The notes beneath the pieces are model-generated. The model was not told the DNA's origin, made no database searches, and saw nothing but the letters and a program-made list of their open reading frames with translations. This document shows, piece by piece, positions 1-5,725 of a stretch of DNA of 9,184 nucleotides; position 1 is the first letter of the stretch; every line of letters starts with the position of its first letter. This DNA comes from CAMLDH01 sp966250375. Lineage in GTDB: Bacteria > Pseudomonadota > Gammaproteobacteria > Burkholderiales > Burkholderiaceae_D. The stretch lies in the NCBI GenBank assembly GCA_966250375.1, contig CBINHE010000135.1:1-9184 (forward strand), in the 5' to 3' direction. The position numbers and the translations under genes are program-made.

Positions 1-166
1 AAATAGTGGCCGACTTTCGCTACCTTTAAAGGGGTGGGTTTAACAGTTTCAAGAAAAGGAATCCAGACGTGCTTTGTGCCTTCATTGCGACTCCTCCAAT
101 GAATGAAGGACAGATGATTTCGGACCCAATTTCTGTTTCCGTTTATTAAGTAGGAAACTACACGTT
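1..166 (+). other. Left-edge region: probable end of an upstream gene plus a very short ORF
   Basis: An open frame entering from the left edge ends at a TAA at 27-29 with residues IVADFRYL, consistent with the tail of a gene that begins outside the window. After it an AAAAGGAA stretch (54-61) precedes a GTG at 69 that opens a 26-codon frame ending in TAA at 147-149. That TAA is immediately followed by TAGGAAA, the boundary motif before the next gene. The short frame has no recognisable motif and may not be translated. Nothing else is visible here. Confidence 0.3.
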
Positions 167-361
167 ATGGGACATTGGATATTGATAGCGGTATTCGTCA
201 CATCGGCGACAGGAGGAGGCAGCAAGGGCTTCGCTTTTCAGGAATTCGGGTCCAAGGCTGCATGCGAGAAGGCCAAGCTGGCGGCGATCACGATGAGTAA
301 GACGATCGTTGGTAGTGCCGACGTGGGCCGCGAGTACGCGCTTGATTGCGTGCCAAAATAG
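167..361 (+). CDS. Small exported protein of unknown function
   Basis: A 64-residue protein. Residues 4-14 (WILIAVFVTSA) are hydrophobic directly after the start, as in a short signal peptide or anchor. The rest carries a spaced Cys pair (C33 and C61) with the layout F-x-S-x(4)-C-E-x-A ending in C-V-P-K. Small periplasmic proteins of uncharacterised families often end this way, and the two Cys could form a disulfide there. The ATG lies 9 bases after AGGAAA (152-157), a good ribosome-binding position. The next gene follows within about 12 bases if its GTG at 374 is used. Function not recognised. Confidence 0.6.
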   Translation: MGHWILIAVFVTSATGGGSKGFAFQEFGSKAACEKAKLAAITMSKTIVGSADVGREYALDCVPK

Positions 362-373
362 ACCGGAGAAGCC

Positions 374-436
374 GTGAGCCTGAATCAGCGCATCGCATCC
401 CAATCTGGCATCCACTCTCTGCTGTCAGAGGATTGA
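374..436 (+). other. Short GTG-initiated frame, possible displaced 5' part of the GNAT gene
   Basis: A GTG at 374 sits 5 bases after GGAGAA and opens 20 coding-like codons (VSLNQRIASQSG onward) before TGA at 434-436. The frame then seems to continue in another phase: in frame +1, about 431-535 reads NVHKNAVACAYMAGLIDAV and onward with G/C-rich third positions. The clear acetyltransferase sequence begins in the third phase from about 520. One reading is a single gene broken by two small indels. The other is an unrelated small ORF. Motif evidence cannot decide. Confidence 0.3.
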
Positions 437-461
437 GAAACGTCCACAAAAATGCCGTTGC

Positions 462-842
462 ATGCGCGTACATGGCCGGTCTGATCGATGCAGTGATGTG
501 GGCTGGCCAACTGGTGTTGACCGGCTACTTGATGATGTCAAGCATGGGCTGGCGATTATTGAAACTGAAGAGCGCGGGATCGCGGTAGTCCGGCCAGATG
601 GCTGGAAGCATGAAAACGGGAATCCGGTGCTTTGGCTGCTATTTGTTTCGCCGGAAGCGCGTGGAAAAGGTTTTGGCAAAGAGTTTGTGGGCCGAATCCG
701 AACAAAGCATGAACATCAGTTGCCAATGGCCCTGGCTTGCAACGGCTCTCGCAGAGAATCCTTCTTCGGCTCCTGTGGATTCGTCCTGAAGGAGAGGCTC
801 AGGGACGGGATTGTAATGCTGTCGCACAAAGATATTAGCTGA
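462..842 (+). CDS. GNAT-family N-acetyltransferase, N-terminal part doubtful
   Basis: Probable acyl-CoA-dependent N-acetyltransferase. The 126-residue frame contains strand-rich LWLLFVSPEARGKGFGKEF, which matches GNAT motif A: a beta strand followed by the R-x-x-G-x-G pyrophosphate-binding loop. Further on, ESFFGSCGFVLKER fits the motif B region (F-x-x-x-G-F). Typical members have 140-170 residues, so the N-terminal strand and helices are short or missing. The ATG at 462 has no convincing ribosome-binding site, and its first 35 residues (many Cys, Arg, His) look unlike protein. The native start is more likely the GTG at 374 with frame breaks between. Substrate unknown. The stop TGA is followed directly by AGGAAAA of the next gene. 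Confidence 0.6.
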   Translation: MRVHGRSDRCSDVGWPTGVDRLLDDVKHGLAIIETEERGIAVVRPDGWKHENGNPVLWLLFVSPEARGKGFGKEFVGRIRTKHEHQLPMALACNGSRRESFFGSCGFVLKERLRDGIVMLSHKDIS

Positions 843-857
843 AGGAAAACGCATTCA

Positions 858-1400
858 TTGAGAAAATTGTTGATCATCCTGGCCATAGTCACGGCGCCGG
901 CATTTGCAGACCAGGTCGTGGGAATTGCCGACGGCGACACGCTGACTGTACTGCATGACCAGAAGCCGCTGAAAATCAGACTAGCCAACATCGATGCGCC
1001 AGAAAAAAAGCAGGCATTCGGCCAGCGATCCAGGCAGTCGTTATCCGACATGTGCTATCGCAAAGACGCGACTTACAATGTCCAGAACATTGATCGATAC
1101 GGTCGCACAGTCGCGGTCGTGACGTGCGCAGGCGTCGAGGTCAATCGTGCGCAGGTCGAGCGTGGATTAGCCTAGGTCTATGCACAATACAATAAAGATG
1201 GATCGCTCCTAATGGTTCAGACCGAGGCAAAAGCGGCTCGTCGTGGGTTGTGGGCTGATGCCAAGCCAACACCGCCTTGGGAGTTCAGACATCCGAAAAA
1301 GGCTGTTCAGACTGTTGCAGCCAATGATACTGAGTGCCATATCGGGCCACGCGGTGGACACTACCGCGTCGTCCATGGCAAAAAGCAATACGGTTGTTAA
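858..1400 (+). pseudogene. Exported SNase-type (thermonuclease-like) nuclease with an in-frame amber codon
   Basis: Staphylococcal-nuclease-fold, Ca-dependent DNA/RNA phosphodiesterase, exported by Sec. A TTG at 858 starts 8 bases after AGGAAAA (843-849). Residues 1-17 form a signal peptide (hydrophobic core, A-F-A cleavage site). Catalytic elements are present: D25-G-D-T28 metal site, R41, D46/E49 in NIDAPE, and R83 in DRYGR. The frame stops at TAG (1173-1175, codon 106) exactly where relatives read G-L-A-W-V-Y. It then continues without shift as VYAQYNKDG...ARRGLWAD...PPWEF, the usual SNase C-terminus, to TAA at 1398-1400. Residues 160-180 carry C-x-x-GPRGG-x-Y...GKKQYGC, like the short basic GPRGG domain (PBCV basic adaptor type). 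Full length would be 180 residues. TGG to TAG is one base change. Without readthrough the 105-residue product lacks the C-terminal helix of the fold and is probably inactive. Confidence 0.85.
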
Positions 1401-1452
1401 TGCCCAGTAATCCACAGAGGAAAACGCCAGGCCGACAGACGACGAATCTGAT

Positions 1453-1761
1453 ATGCCATTAACTGAGCTGATCGATTGGATCAAACAAGAGATTGGCGGC
1501 GATGTAGTAGCGATTATGCCGTCAGGAGTCGAAATTGACCCAATAGGTGAATCTTACTGGGTAGTTTTCGAAGACGAAGGTAAGCGCTCAATTCATTGGA
1601 TTGTGGGGATAAAGTCTTACAGCGAAGGAAGTGGTCCTGCTGCAATTGATTGTCCACTAGCGTTTCTCGATCTCGCTCCAGTCGAAAATGAAGAGTGGCG
1701 AAATCAATGCATTGAATATCATGCGCGAAAGAAGTCCAACGTTATACCACTGAGGCCATAG
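1453..1761 (+). CDS. Hypothetical acidic protein, 102 residues
   Basis: Not recognised. The protein is soluble, with no signal peptide or membrane segment. It has an alternating hydrophobic, strand-like centre (SYWVVFEDEGKRSIHWIVGI) and a helical, polar C-terminus ending in a basic stretch. The ATG at 1453 is the only usable start in its frame after the previous gene. It lies about 28 bases from the nearest AGGAAAA (1418-1424), with no Shine-Dalgarno-like sequence directly upstream, which is unusual among its neighbours. Its TAG stop overlaps the next boundary motif (TAGGAAAA, 1759-1766). Confidence 0.6.
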   Translation: MPLTELIDWIKQEIGGDVVAIMPSGVEIDPIGESYWVVFEDEGKRSIHWIVGIKSYSEGSGPAAIDCPLAFLDLAPVENEEWRNQCIEYHARKKSNVIPLRP

Positions 1762-1771
1762 GAAAAGAGCC

Positions 1772-1948
1772 ATGCCAGATTTTGAACGCCTTACTCGCAA
1801 CCTTGAAGCGCATTTAACCAGGACACCAGAGGACGCGGCCTACGTGCGTGGCAAGCACGATGGTCAAGACGAGGCTCGCAAGCAGGTAATCAAGGTTGTC
1901 GCTGTGATTACCCTGGTAGCCGTTTTGATTAGCGCATACATCGGATAG
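1772..1948 (+). CDS. Small tail-anchored membrane protein, 58 residues
   Basis: ATG at 1772 follows AGGAAAA (1760-1766) by 5 bases. The frame ends in TAG at 1946-1948, which overlaps the next AGGAAAA. Residues 1-38 are charged and probably helical (MPDFERLTRNLEAH..., then YVRGKHDGQDEARKQ). Residues 39-57 are a single hydrophobic segment (VIKVVAVITLVAVLISAYI) with one Gly left at the end. This makes a C-terminally anchored inner-membrane protein with a cytoplasmic head likely. No family recognised. Tight spacing on both sides and a good ribosome-binding position support it as a real gene despite its size. Confidence 0.65.
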   Translation: MPDFERLTRNLEAHLTRTPEDAAYVRGKHDGQDEARKQVIKVVAVITLVAVLISAYIG

Positions 1949-1956
1949 GAAAAGAG

Positions 1957-2813
1957 ATGGCTAGCGATGTTTTCCTGGCGCTAATGCGCGAACAAGTCGA
2001 CGTCTTCCGTGCTGCGTTTAGCACCACGTCGACCGAGGTATTTTTTGACACGGCTACTGGCCGACTCCGGCACACAGGCGAGTACGGGACATTTCGCGAA
2101 TCTATTGTCCGCGATTTCCTCAAATTTGTAGTGCCTCGCAGTTTAGATATGTCCACCGGCTTCGTCATTACATCGATGAACAAAGTCAGTACACAGTGCG
2201 ACGTGGTTATATTCGATTCGCGATCCACGCCGCTATATGTGGAGGGTGACAGACAACGGTTCTTTCCGATCGAATGTGTATATGGCATCGGCGAAGTCAA
2301 GTCCACGTTAAGTCGGTCTGAACTTGCACTGGCCTTAAATAAGCTGGCAAAGATTAAACAAATGAGCGATCAGGTACAAAGCCCAAGCGTTATGGGAGGA
2401 TCGTTAACATCACGTTTCGACCCTTTGGACGATCCTCGTGACCTGGTGCCATCGTTTCTCATATGTCAGCGATTCAATTTCGATCATTCAAGACTAGAGG
2501 AAAAGTTGGACGCTATGTACGATCCCAACATCGGACATCGGACATCGGACATCGGCACAAGCACAATTTCGTCCTTAGCCTGGAGGATGGGGTACTTTGT
2601 TATTCCTCTGCTGGTGGCCATTTACCATATCCGCGGCTGGGAAAGCAGAACAACAAGCACCGCTTTGTCCTTCCAGCCGCTGACACCTATACTCACTTCA
2701 AGGCCTTTGCGTCGTTCATGTTTCAGACAACCTCAAACAGGACTCGGCTTTATCCTGAGATTTCCGACTATATCGGGCAGATCACCGGTGGGACATGCCG
2801 AGAACAACAGTAA
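1957..2813 (+). pseudogene. DUF6602-like PD-(D/E)XK-type protein, frame broken at a 7-base repeat
   Basis: The N-terminal frame (from ATG 1957, 3 bases after AGGAAAA) shows the pattern of DUF6602 proteins: EYGTFRESIVRDFLK at about 42-56, then TQCDVVIFD at 79-87 and PIECVYGIGEVKSTL at 104-118. D82 with E113-x-K115 fits a PD-(D/E)XK nuclease core, so a nucleic-acid-cutting role is plausible but inferred. At 2528-2555 the 7-mer ACATCGG occurs four times. After it, sensible sequence (HNFVLSLEDGVLCYSSAGG... to ISDYIG) continues only in the next frame, ending at TAA 2811-2813. The original frame runs into an implausible tail up to 2862. Two copies of the repeat would give an intact protein of about 280 residues, five copies about 287. 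The present four-copy allele should yield a protein with a wrong C-terminal third. Confidence 0.75.
2528..2555 (+). repeat. Tandem heptanucleotide repeat, 4 x ACATCGG, inside a coding region
   Basis: Four perfect, contiguous copies of ACATCGG. Because 7 is not a multiple of 3, each gain or loss changes the reading frame. The two halves of the surrounding gene are in register with 2 or 5 copies and out of register with the 4 seen here. Slipped-strand mispairing can change such repeats, so this is a candidate on/off switch or simply a recent mutation. Confidence 0.9.
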
Positions 2814-2827
2814 CAGAGGAAAAGCAG

Positions 2828-2995
2828 GTGAATACCGAAAGAAAGAAGCTCCCCTACGATGAGGGCTATGAAGCCGCGATGGAAGGGCGGCCCGAGTCTG
2901 ACAATCCTTATGCTATCGACGACTGGCGGCATCAGGAGTGGGAAGACGGATTTGATAACGTGATGGCTGGCCGGTCACCCGACAGCAACAACTAG
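2828..2995 (+). CDS. RMF-like small protein (ribosome modulation factor family)
   Basis: 55 residues from GTG 2828, which lies 4 bases after AGGAAAA (2817-2823). A longer frame from ATG 2795 would overlap the end of the preceding gene and is rejected. The sequence shows the RMF pattern: EGYEAAMEGRPE (10-23), NPYA (26-29), then W-x-x-G-F-x-x-V-M-A-G-R (38-49). In Escherichia coli RMF binds 100S ribosomes in stationary phase. Related short proteins occur on mobile DNA, including the CrpP group. This copy is more acidic than chromosomal RMF, so ribosome binding is not assured. Its stop TAG overlaps the next AGGAAAA (2994-3000). Confidence 0.65.
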   Translation: MNTERKKLPYDEGYEAAMEGRPESDNPYAIDDWRHQEWEDGFDNVMAGRSPDSNN

Positions 2996-3015
2996 GAAAA
3001 GACAGGAGCAGATGG

Positions 3016-3687
3016 ATGCAATGGGATTTAGCCCAATTACGAGAAAGCGTCGAGTTGCGATTCGGAGTCCAACAGCGCCGCTTGATGGGTGCGAGTTTGG
3101 ACTCCATCATCACTCGCTTTACCCATGCCGAATTTCATATTGCCGAATTCCTCGAACTCGAACGCGTGGCCGTTGATGGTCGCACCAGCTTGGACTTGGT
3201 AAAGGAGATCTTTCGGTTCCATGAATCTCGCATACCGGAGATCTCGTTGAAGGCGTCCGCGCACGCAATGGCCGCCGTTCAAGCACTCCATTCCATATCC
3301 GACATTGCCGGTACCACGATTGTTTTGGCGTTGTGTGGCGCCACGGAATGGAAAGGTTACCTACGTGAAGTTTGCGCGAAGCTTTCAACAGGCCGTGAAA
3401 GGCTCGAACCAATGATTGATGCTTTGCGCGGGCATGAAGATTATGAGTACCTGGATGCGCTCGTGAACCAATCCAAGCACCGGAACATCGTGACTGCCAG
3501 ATTCACCACCGATGTCACCGGCGGCGAAAGGAACCGTTACGACTTCATTCCGTTTAAACGCGGCGCGGTGGACCATCCGGCTCGCGAGGTCAAGCCATTC
3601 ATGGTTGACGAATACAAGCGTCAGTGCAGGGTGATTTACGATATCGGTAACGAGCTAAACCGGGTCGCGTTTTCCCAACGACCTTAA
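3016..3687 (+). CDS. Uncharacterised helical protein, 223 residues
   Basis: Not firmly recognised. The protein is soluble and mostly helical, with no signal peptide or membrane segment. Features: a long N-terminal helix (about 1-45), a second helical block (70-125), then EYLDALVNQSKHRNIVTARF around 145-165, followed by strands and a C-terminal helix. The N-x-x-KHRN segment resembles the conserved K-H-R element of some HEPN-like families (for example Cthe_2314-like), but this is a weak similarity seen by eye. ATG 3016 is chosen over the overlapping ATG at 3012, whose frame gives an Arg/His-rich shadow. GGAG at 3004-3007 is a fair ribosome-binding site, and AGGAAAA (2994-3000) lies further upstream. 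Confidence 0.6.
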   Translation: MQWDLAQLRESVELRFGVQQRRLMGASLDSIITRFTHAEFHIAEFLELERVAVDGRTSLDLVKEIFRFHESRIPEISLKASAHAMAAVQALHSISDIAGTTIVLALCGATEWKGYLREVCAKLSTGRERLEPMIDALRGHEDYEYLDALVNQSKHRNIVTARFTTDVTGGERNRYDFIPFKRGAVDHPAREVKPFMVDEYKRQCRVIYDIGNELNRVAFSQRP

Positions 3688-3741
3688 CGTAAGACCGAAT
3701 ATAGCCGGGATTCCGACAATCTAATAGACAGAGGAAAATTC

Positions 3742-3996
3742 ATGTACACATCGAAGCAGGCGATCCTAGCCATGTTGGCGACGGAAGGGGCGCAAGACCT
3801 GAGTACACTCGTGCTTGAGTGCCGCATTCAGGCGACGGATAAGCCCAGCGAACAATCAGTTCGGCTTCTGCTTGCAGATATGCTTGATGCAGGCGAATTG
3901 TTCACGGATGGCAATGAGTACTCGGCCAACCAGCGCGATTTTATCAATACGAAAATGATCCATTGTTTCGATTTTCTAAGACAAGCATTCGACTAG
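3742..3996 (+). CDS. Small protein with a possible winged-helix fold, 84 residues
   Basis: ATG 3742 follows AGGAAAA (3732-3738) by 3 bases. The order of predicted elements (SKQAILAMLATEG, LSTLVLECRIQ, SEQSVRLLLADMLDAGELFTDGNEYS) is helix, helix, helix, then a two-stranded wing. This is a common winged-helix layout, so a DNA-binding role is possible but unproven. The stop codon TAG is formed by TA from the original DNA plus the first G of the inserted IS. The coding sequence is therefore intact after the insertion. Confidence 0.6.
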   Translation: MYTSKQAILAMLATEGAQDLSTLVLECRIQATDKPSEQSVRLLLADMLDAGELFTDGNEYSANQRDFINTKMIHCFDFLRQAFD

Positions 3997-4012
3997 GCTC
4001 TGTTGACGTTTT
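3996..4012 (+). repeat. Left terminal inverted repeat of the IS
   Basis: GGCTCTGTTGACGTTTT, a perfect inverted match to 4830-4846. This end lies downstream of the minus-strand transposase gene. Similarity breaks down beyond 17 bases. Confidence 0.9.
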
Positions 4013-4020
4013 GCTGCGGC

Positions 4021-4797
4021 TCACCGAAGCCAAAGCAAAACACCAGCTAACGCCAGCATCCCCATGAAATGAAGTGCTTTTTTCTCGTATCGCATGGCGA
4101 GGCGACGGTAGTACTTGAGCTTTCCAAACATGCACTCAACCACATGGCGCTCCTTGTAATGCCACCAATCGCACTGCCTTTGCTCTTTCCGGTTGGCTTT
4201 CGGGGGTATCACCGTCTTGATTCCGTGCGCCTGGAGCCACGCCAGAAACGCGTCGCAGTCGTATCCCTTGTCTGCCAAACAAGCATGGGCAGATAACCCT
4301 TGCATCAGCGGTATCGCCTGACCGATATCGGCAGCTTGCCCGCCGGTGAGGATAAACCTGATGGGCAGACCCAAGCCGTCAACCGCCGCGTGGATCTTGC
4401 AGCCAAAGCCGCCGCGCGAGCGGCCCAGCGCCTCATCGTCTGCGCAGCTTTGGGCGGCCCCGGCAGCGCATGCATGGGCACGCGCAATGGTGCTGTCGAT
4501 AGAAACGTCTTGAAGATCAGCGGCTTTCGCCTGAAAGCCAAGAAGATGGTCCCACACGCCCAGTGCTGACCAGCGTGAAAAGCGTTTGAACACACTGTTC
4601 CAGTTGCCGCGCTCTGCTGGCAGGGAGCGCCACTGACCGCCAACCCGCAGCACCCACAGAACAGCTTCAACAAACCGGCGGCAGCTTGCCGATTGGCTAC
4701 TGTGAATACCGGCTATTGTTTGGAGCTGCGCGGCAATGACTCCCCATTCTCGATCGCTTAATTTCGTCTTGTCTACGACGTTGCATTGGCTCATCAC
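4021..4797 (-). CDS. IS5-family DDE transposase
   Basis: 258 residues that catalyse cut-and-paste style movement of the surrounding IS. Residues 9-90 form the N-terminal DUF4096-type region with the typical LSDREW, RRFVEAVLWVLRVGGQWRSLP and WNSVFKRFSRWS stretches. The catalytic triad is visible as D101 (SIDSTIARAHA), D176 (CLADKGYD) and E221 in R-x3-E-x6-K (R217, E221, K228), the DDE signature of IS4/IS5 enzymes. Many IS427-group elements need a programmed frameshift between two ORFs, but this one is a single open frame and looks functional. The frame opens with GTG at 4797 followed directly by ATG at 4794, and either may be the start. Confidence 0.93.
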   Translation of the reverse strand: MMSQCNVVDKTKLSDREWGVIAAQLQTIAGIHSSQSASCRRFVEAVLWVLRVGGQWRSLPAERGNWNSVFKRFSRWSALGVWDHLLGFQAKAADLQDVSIDSTIARAHACAAGAAQSCADDEALGRSRGGFGCKIHAAVDGLGLPIRFILTGGQAADIGQAIPLMQGLSAHACLADKGYDCDAFLAWLQAHGIKTVIPPKANRKEQRQCDWWHYKERHVVECMFGKLKYYRRLAMRYEKKALHFMGMLALAGVLLWLR

Positions 4798-4829
4798 GGC
4801 TGCGCAAAACCCCCAATTTTACCGACGGT

Positions 4830-4846
4830 AAAACGTCAACAGAGCC
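4830..4846 (-). repeat. Right terminal inverted repeat of the IS
   Basis: Reverse complement of the 3996-4012 end. It lies just upstream of the transposase start and so overlaps or borders its promoter region. Confidence 0.9.
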
Positions 4847-4869
4847 TAGGAAAAGGACGAAAAATCACT

Positions 4870-5124
4870 ATGCCGAAACTTTTGCAAGGCGATGAGCTAG
4901 AAAGACGGTGTATTGAACTTGGCGTCAATATCGAGGGACCTCCCCGAACTCAAAGTTCATCAGGCGTTTCGCCTCGCGCATCTGACTTTGAGCTTCAGCG
5001 TCGCCTTCTCGAAGCTGAACGTTCAAATCGTGAATCTCGACTTTGGCTACTTGCCCTCATATCGGCTATCGCGTCAGCGTTCAGTGCTATTGTTGCTTTA
5101 GTGGCTTTGCTTCATGACAAGTAA
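4870..5124 (+). CDS. Small tail-anchored membrane protein, 84 residues
   Basis: ATG 4870 lies 15 bases after AGGAAAA (4848-4854), with a closer purine run (AGGACGAAAA) that may serve as ribosome-binding site. A longer frame beginning inside the IS is an artefact. The N-terminal 40 residues are polar. FELQRRLLEAERSNRESRL (about 40-58) is amphipathic and could be a short coiled coil. LWLLALISAIASAFSAIVAL onward (about 58-80) is one transmembrane helix ending in HDK. No family recognised. The IS insertion 20 bases upstream separates it from the genes it was presumably transcribed with. Confidence 0.6.
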   Translation: MPKLLQGDELERRCIELGVNIEGPPRTQSSSGVSPRASDFELQRRLLEAERSNRESRLWLLALISAIASAFSAIVALVALLHDK

Positions 5125-5322
5125 CCTAAATTTAGAATCGAGAGGATTGCGCGTGGCAGGTTTATCAGTAATCGACCAAGGAAAACACTGCGAAATAGTT
5201 ATACCCGGAAAATGTGGTTAAGCCTGTTGATAACTATGTATGAAGCCAACTATGTCTTTGATATTTAACAAACTTATTTCCTTGGCGAAAAATAAGACAA
5301 AACTCTACATGAAGGGAAATTC
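5125..5322 (+). other. AT-rich spacer with short candidate ORFs and two DnaA-box-like 9-mers
   Basis: The longest stretch between accepted genes. A GTG at 5153, 8 bases after AGAGGA, opens 22 codons to TAA 5219-5221 (VAGLSVIDQGKHC onward). An ATG at 5240 opens 28 codons whose TGA (5324-5326) overlaps the next gene's GTG. Neither has a recognisable motif. AGGAAAA at 5179-5185 falls inside the first of these. TGTGGTTAA (5213-5221) and TGTTGATAA (5225-5233) each differ by one base from TGTGGATAA, the reverse complement of a DnaA box. The AT-rich stretch 5225-5310 is the best place in the window for an internal promoter, but no convincing -35/-10 pair was found. Confidence 0.35.
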
Positions 5323-5664
5323 GTGAATACGCCGTTGACGGCCGCCGCAGAATTGCTTGATGCGCGTAGACGCGCTGCAGAGGCAGTCAACAGCAGTATC
5401 ACGTTACGCGTGAAATGGCACGTGGTTCGTCGCGCAGGGCGCGCAACTGGCGTTGGGCACGTTCAGCTTGACGAGCGTCTTCAGTCCGGTAATTTTCAGC
5501 GCCGTGCCGGTGATTTGCTTTGCGGCGCAAGATCATCGCCAGTTGAGATAGCAGAAGGGCGCGACAGCGCCGGCACAGCATATCAGATGGAAGTTACTTG
5601 CAAAGCGTGCCTCGCTCGGGCTCGGTCGTTGAGTAATTGGGTCGAACTGTCGAAATTGAAATAG
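5323..5664 (+). CDS. Putative zinc-binding small protein, 113 residues
   Basis: GTG 5323 follows GGGAAA by 3 bases. An Arg/Ala-rich N-terminus precedes a strand-like centre with H33 and H46, then LLCG (C67) and VTCKACLARA (C93 and C96). The spacing H...LCG...V-T-C-x-x-C-L resembles small zinc-ribbon-like proteins common in phages and plasmids, where His and three Cys hold one zinc. This is pattern similarity only. The protein is strongly basic, so binding to nucleic acid is possible. The 5' end overlaps the 28-codon frame in the spacer by GTGA. Confidence 0.55.
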   Translation: MNTPLTAAAELLDARRRAAEAVNSSITLRVKWHVVRRAGRATGVGHVQLDERLQSGNFQRRAGDLLCGARSSPVEIAEGRDSAGTAYQMEVTCKACLARARSLSNWVELSKLK

Positions 5665-5725
5665 AACGAAAAACAAGCGTATGCGGATCGCGAATAGTAT
5701 ATGCCGCCGAACAAAAGGAAAATCT

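Larger units (their letters stand above)
3996..4846 (-). mobile_element. Complete IS5-family insertion sequence, about 851 bp
   Basis: The ends are perfect 17-bp inverted repeats, GGCTCTGTTGACGTTTT at 3996-4012 and its reverse complement at 4830-4846. They enclose one transposase gene on the minus strand. The flanks are GAC-TA on the left and TA-GGAAAA on the right. The duplicated target can be read as TA, or as CTAG if the ends start one base further in, and the sequence cannot separate these. Removing the element and one target copy restores GACTAGGAAAAGG, the same stop-plus-motif junction seen between other genes here. The length and transposase type fit the IS427-like group of IS5. Confidence 0.92.

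Noticed and set aside
1929..2306. Antisense frame opposite the DUF6602-like gene
   Set aside because: Shadow of the conserved N-terminal coding region. No plausible motifs or start signal.
2498..2504. AGGAAAA inside the DUF6602-like gene as a gene boundary
   Set aside because: It encodes part of an in-frame E-E-K stretch and the next ATG (2515) is in the same frame, so it is most likely a chance copy. It counts against every copy being a junction.
2528..2555. CRISPR-like repeat
   Set aside because: The four copies are contiguous 7-mers with no spacers, within coding sequence.
2795..2827. ATG 2795 as start of the RMF-like gene
   Set aside because: It overlaps the end of the preceding gene and adds residues with no family match, while GTG 2828 follows AGGAAAA.
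4300..4569. Plus-strand frames inside the IS (also 4069-4296)
   Set aside because: They are shadows of the transposase gene on the opposite strand. No motif and no ribosome-binding site.
5681..5725. Upstream ATG for the NUC1 gene
   Set aside because: It would place 15 polar and basic residues before a clean signal peptide. The GTG at 5726 has AGGAAAA at ideal spacing.
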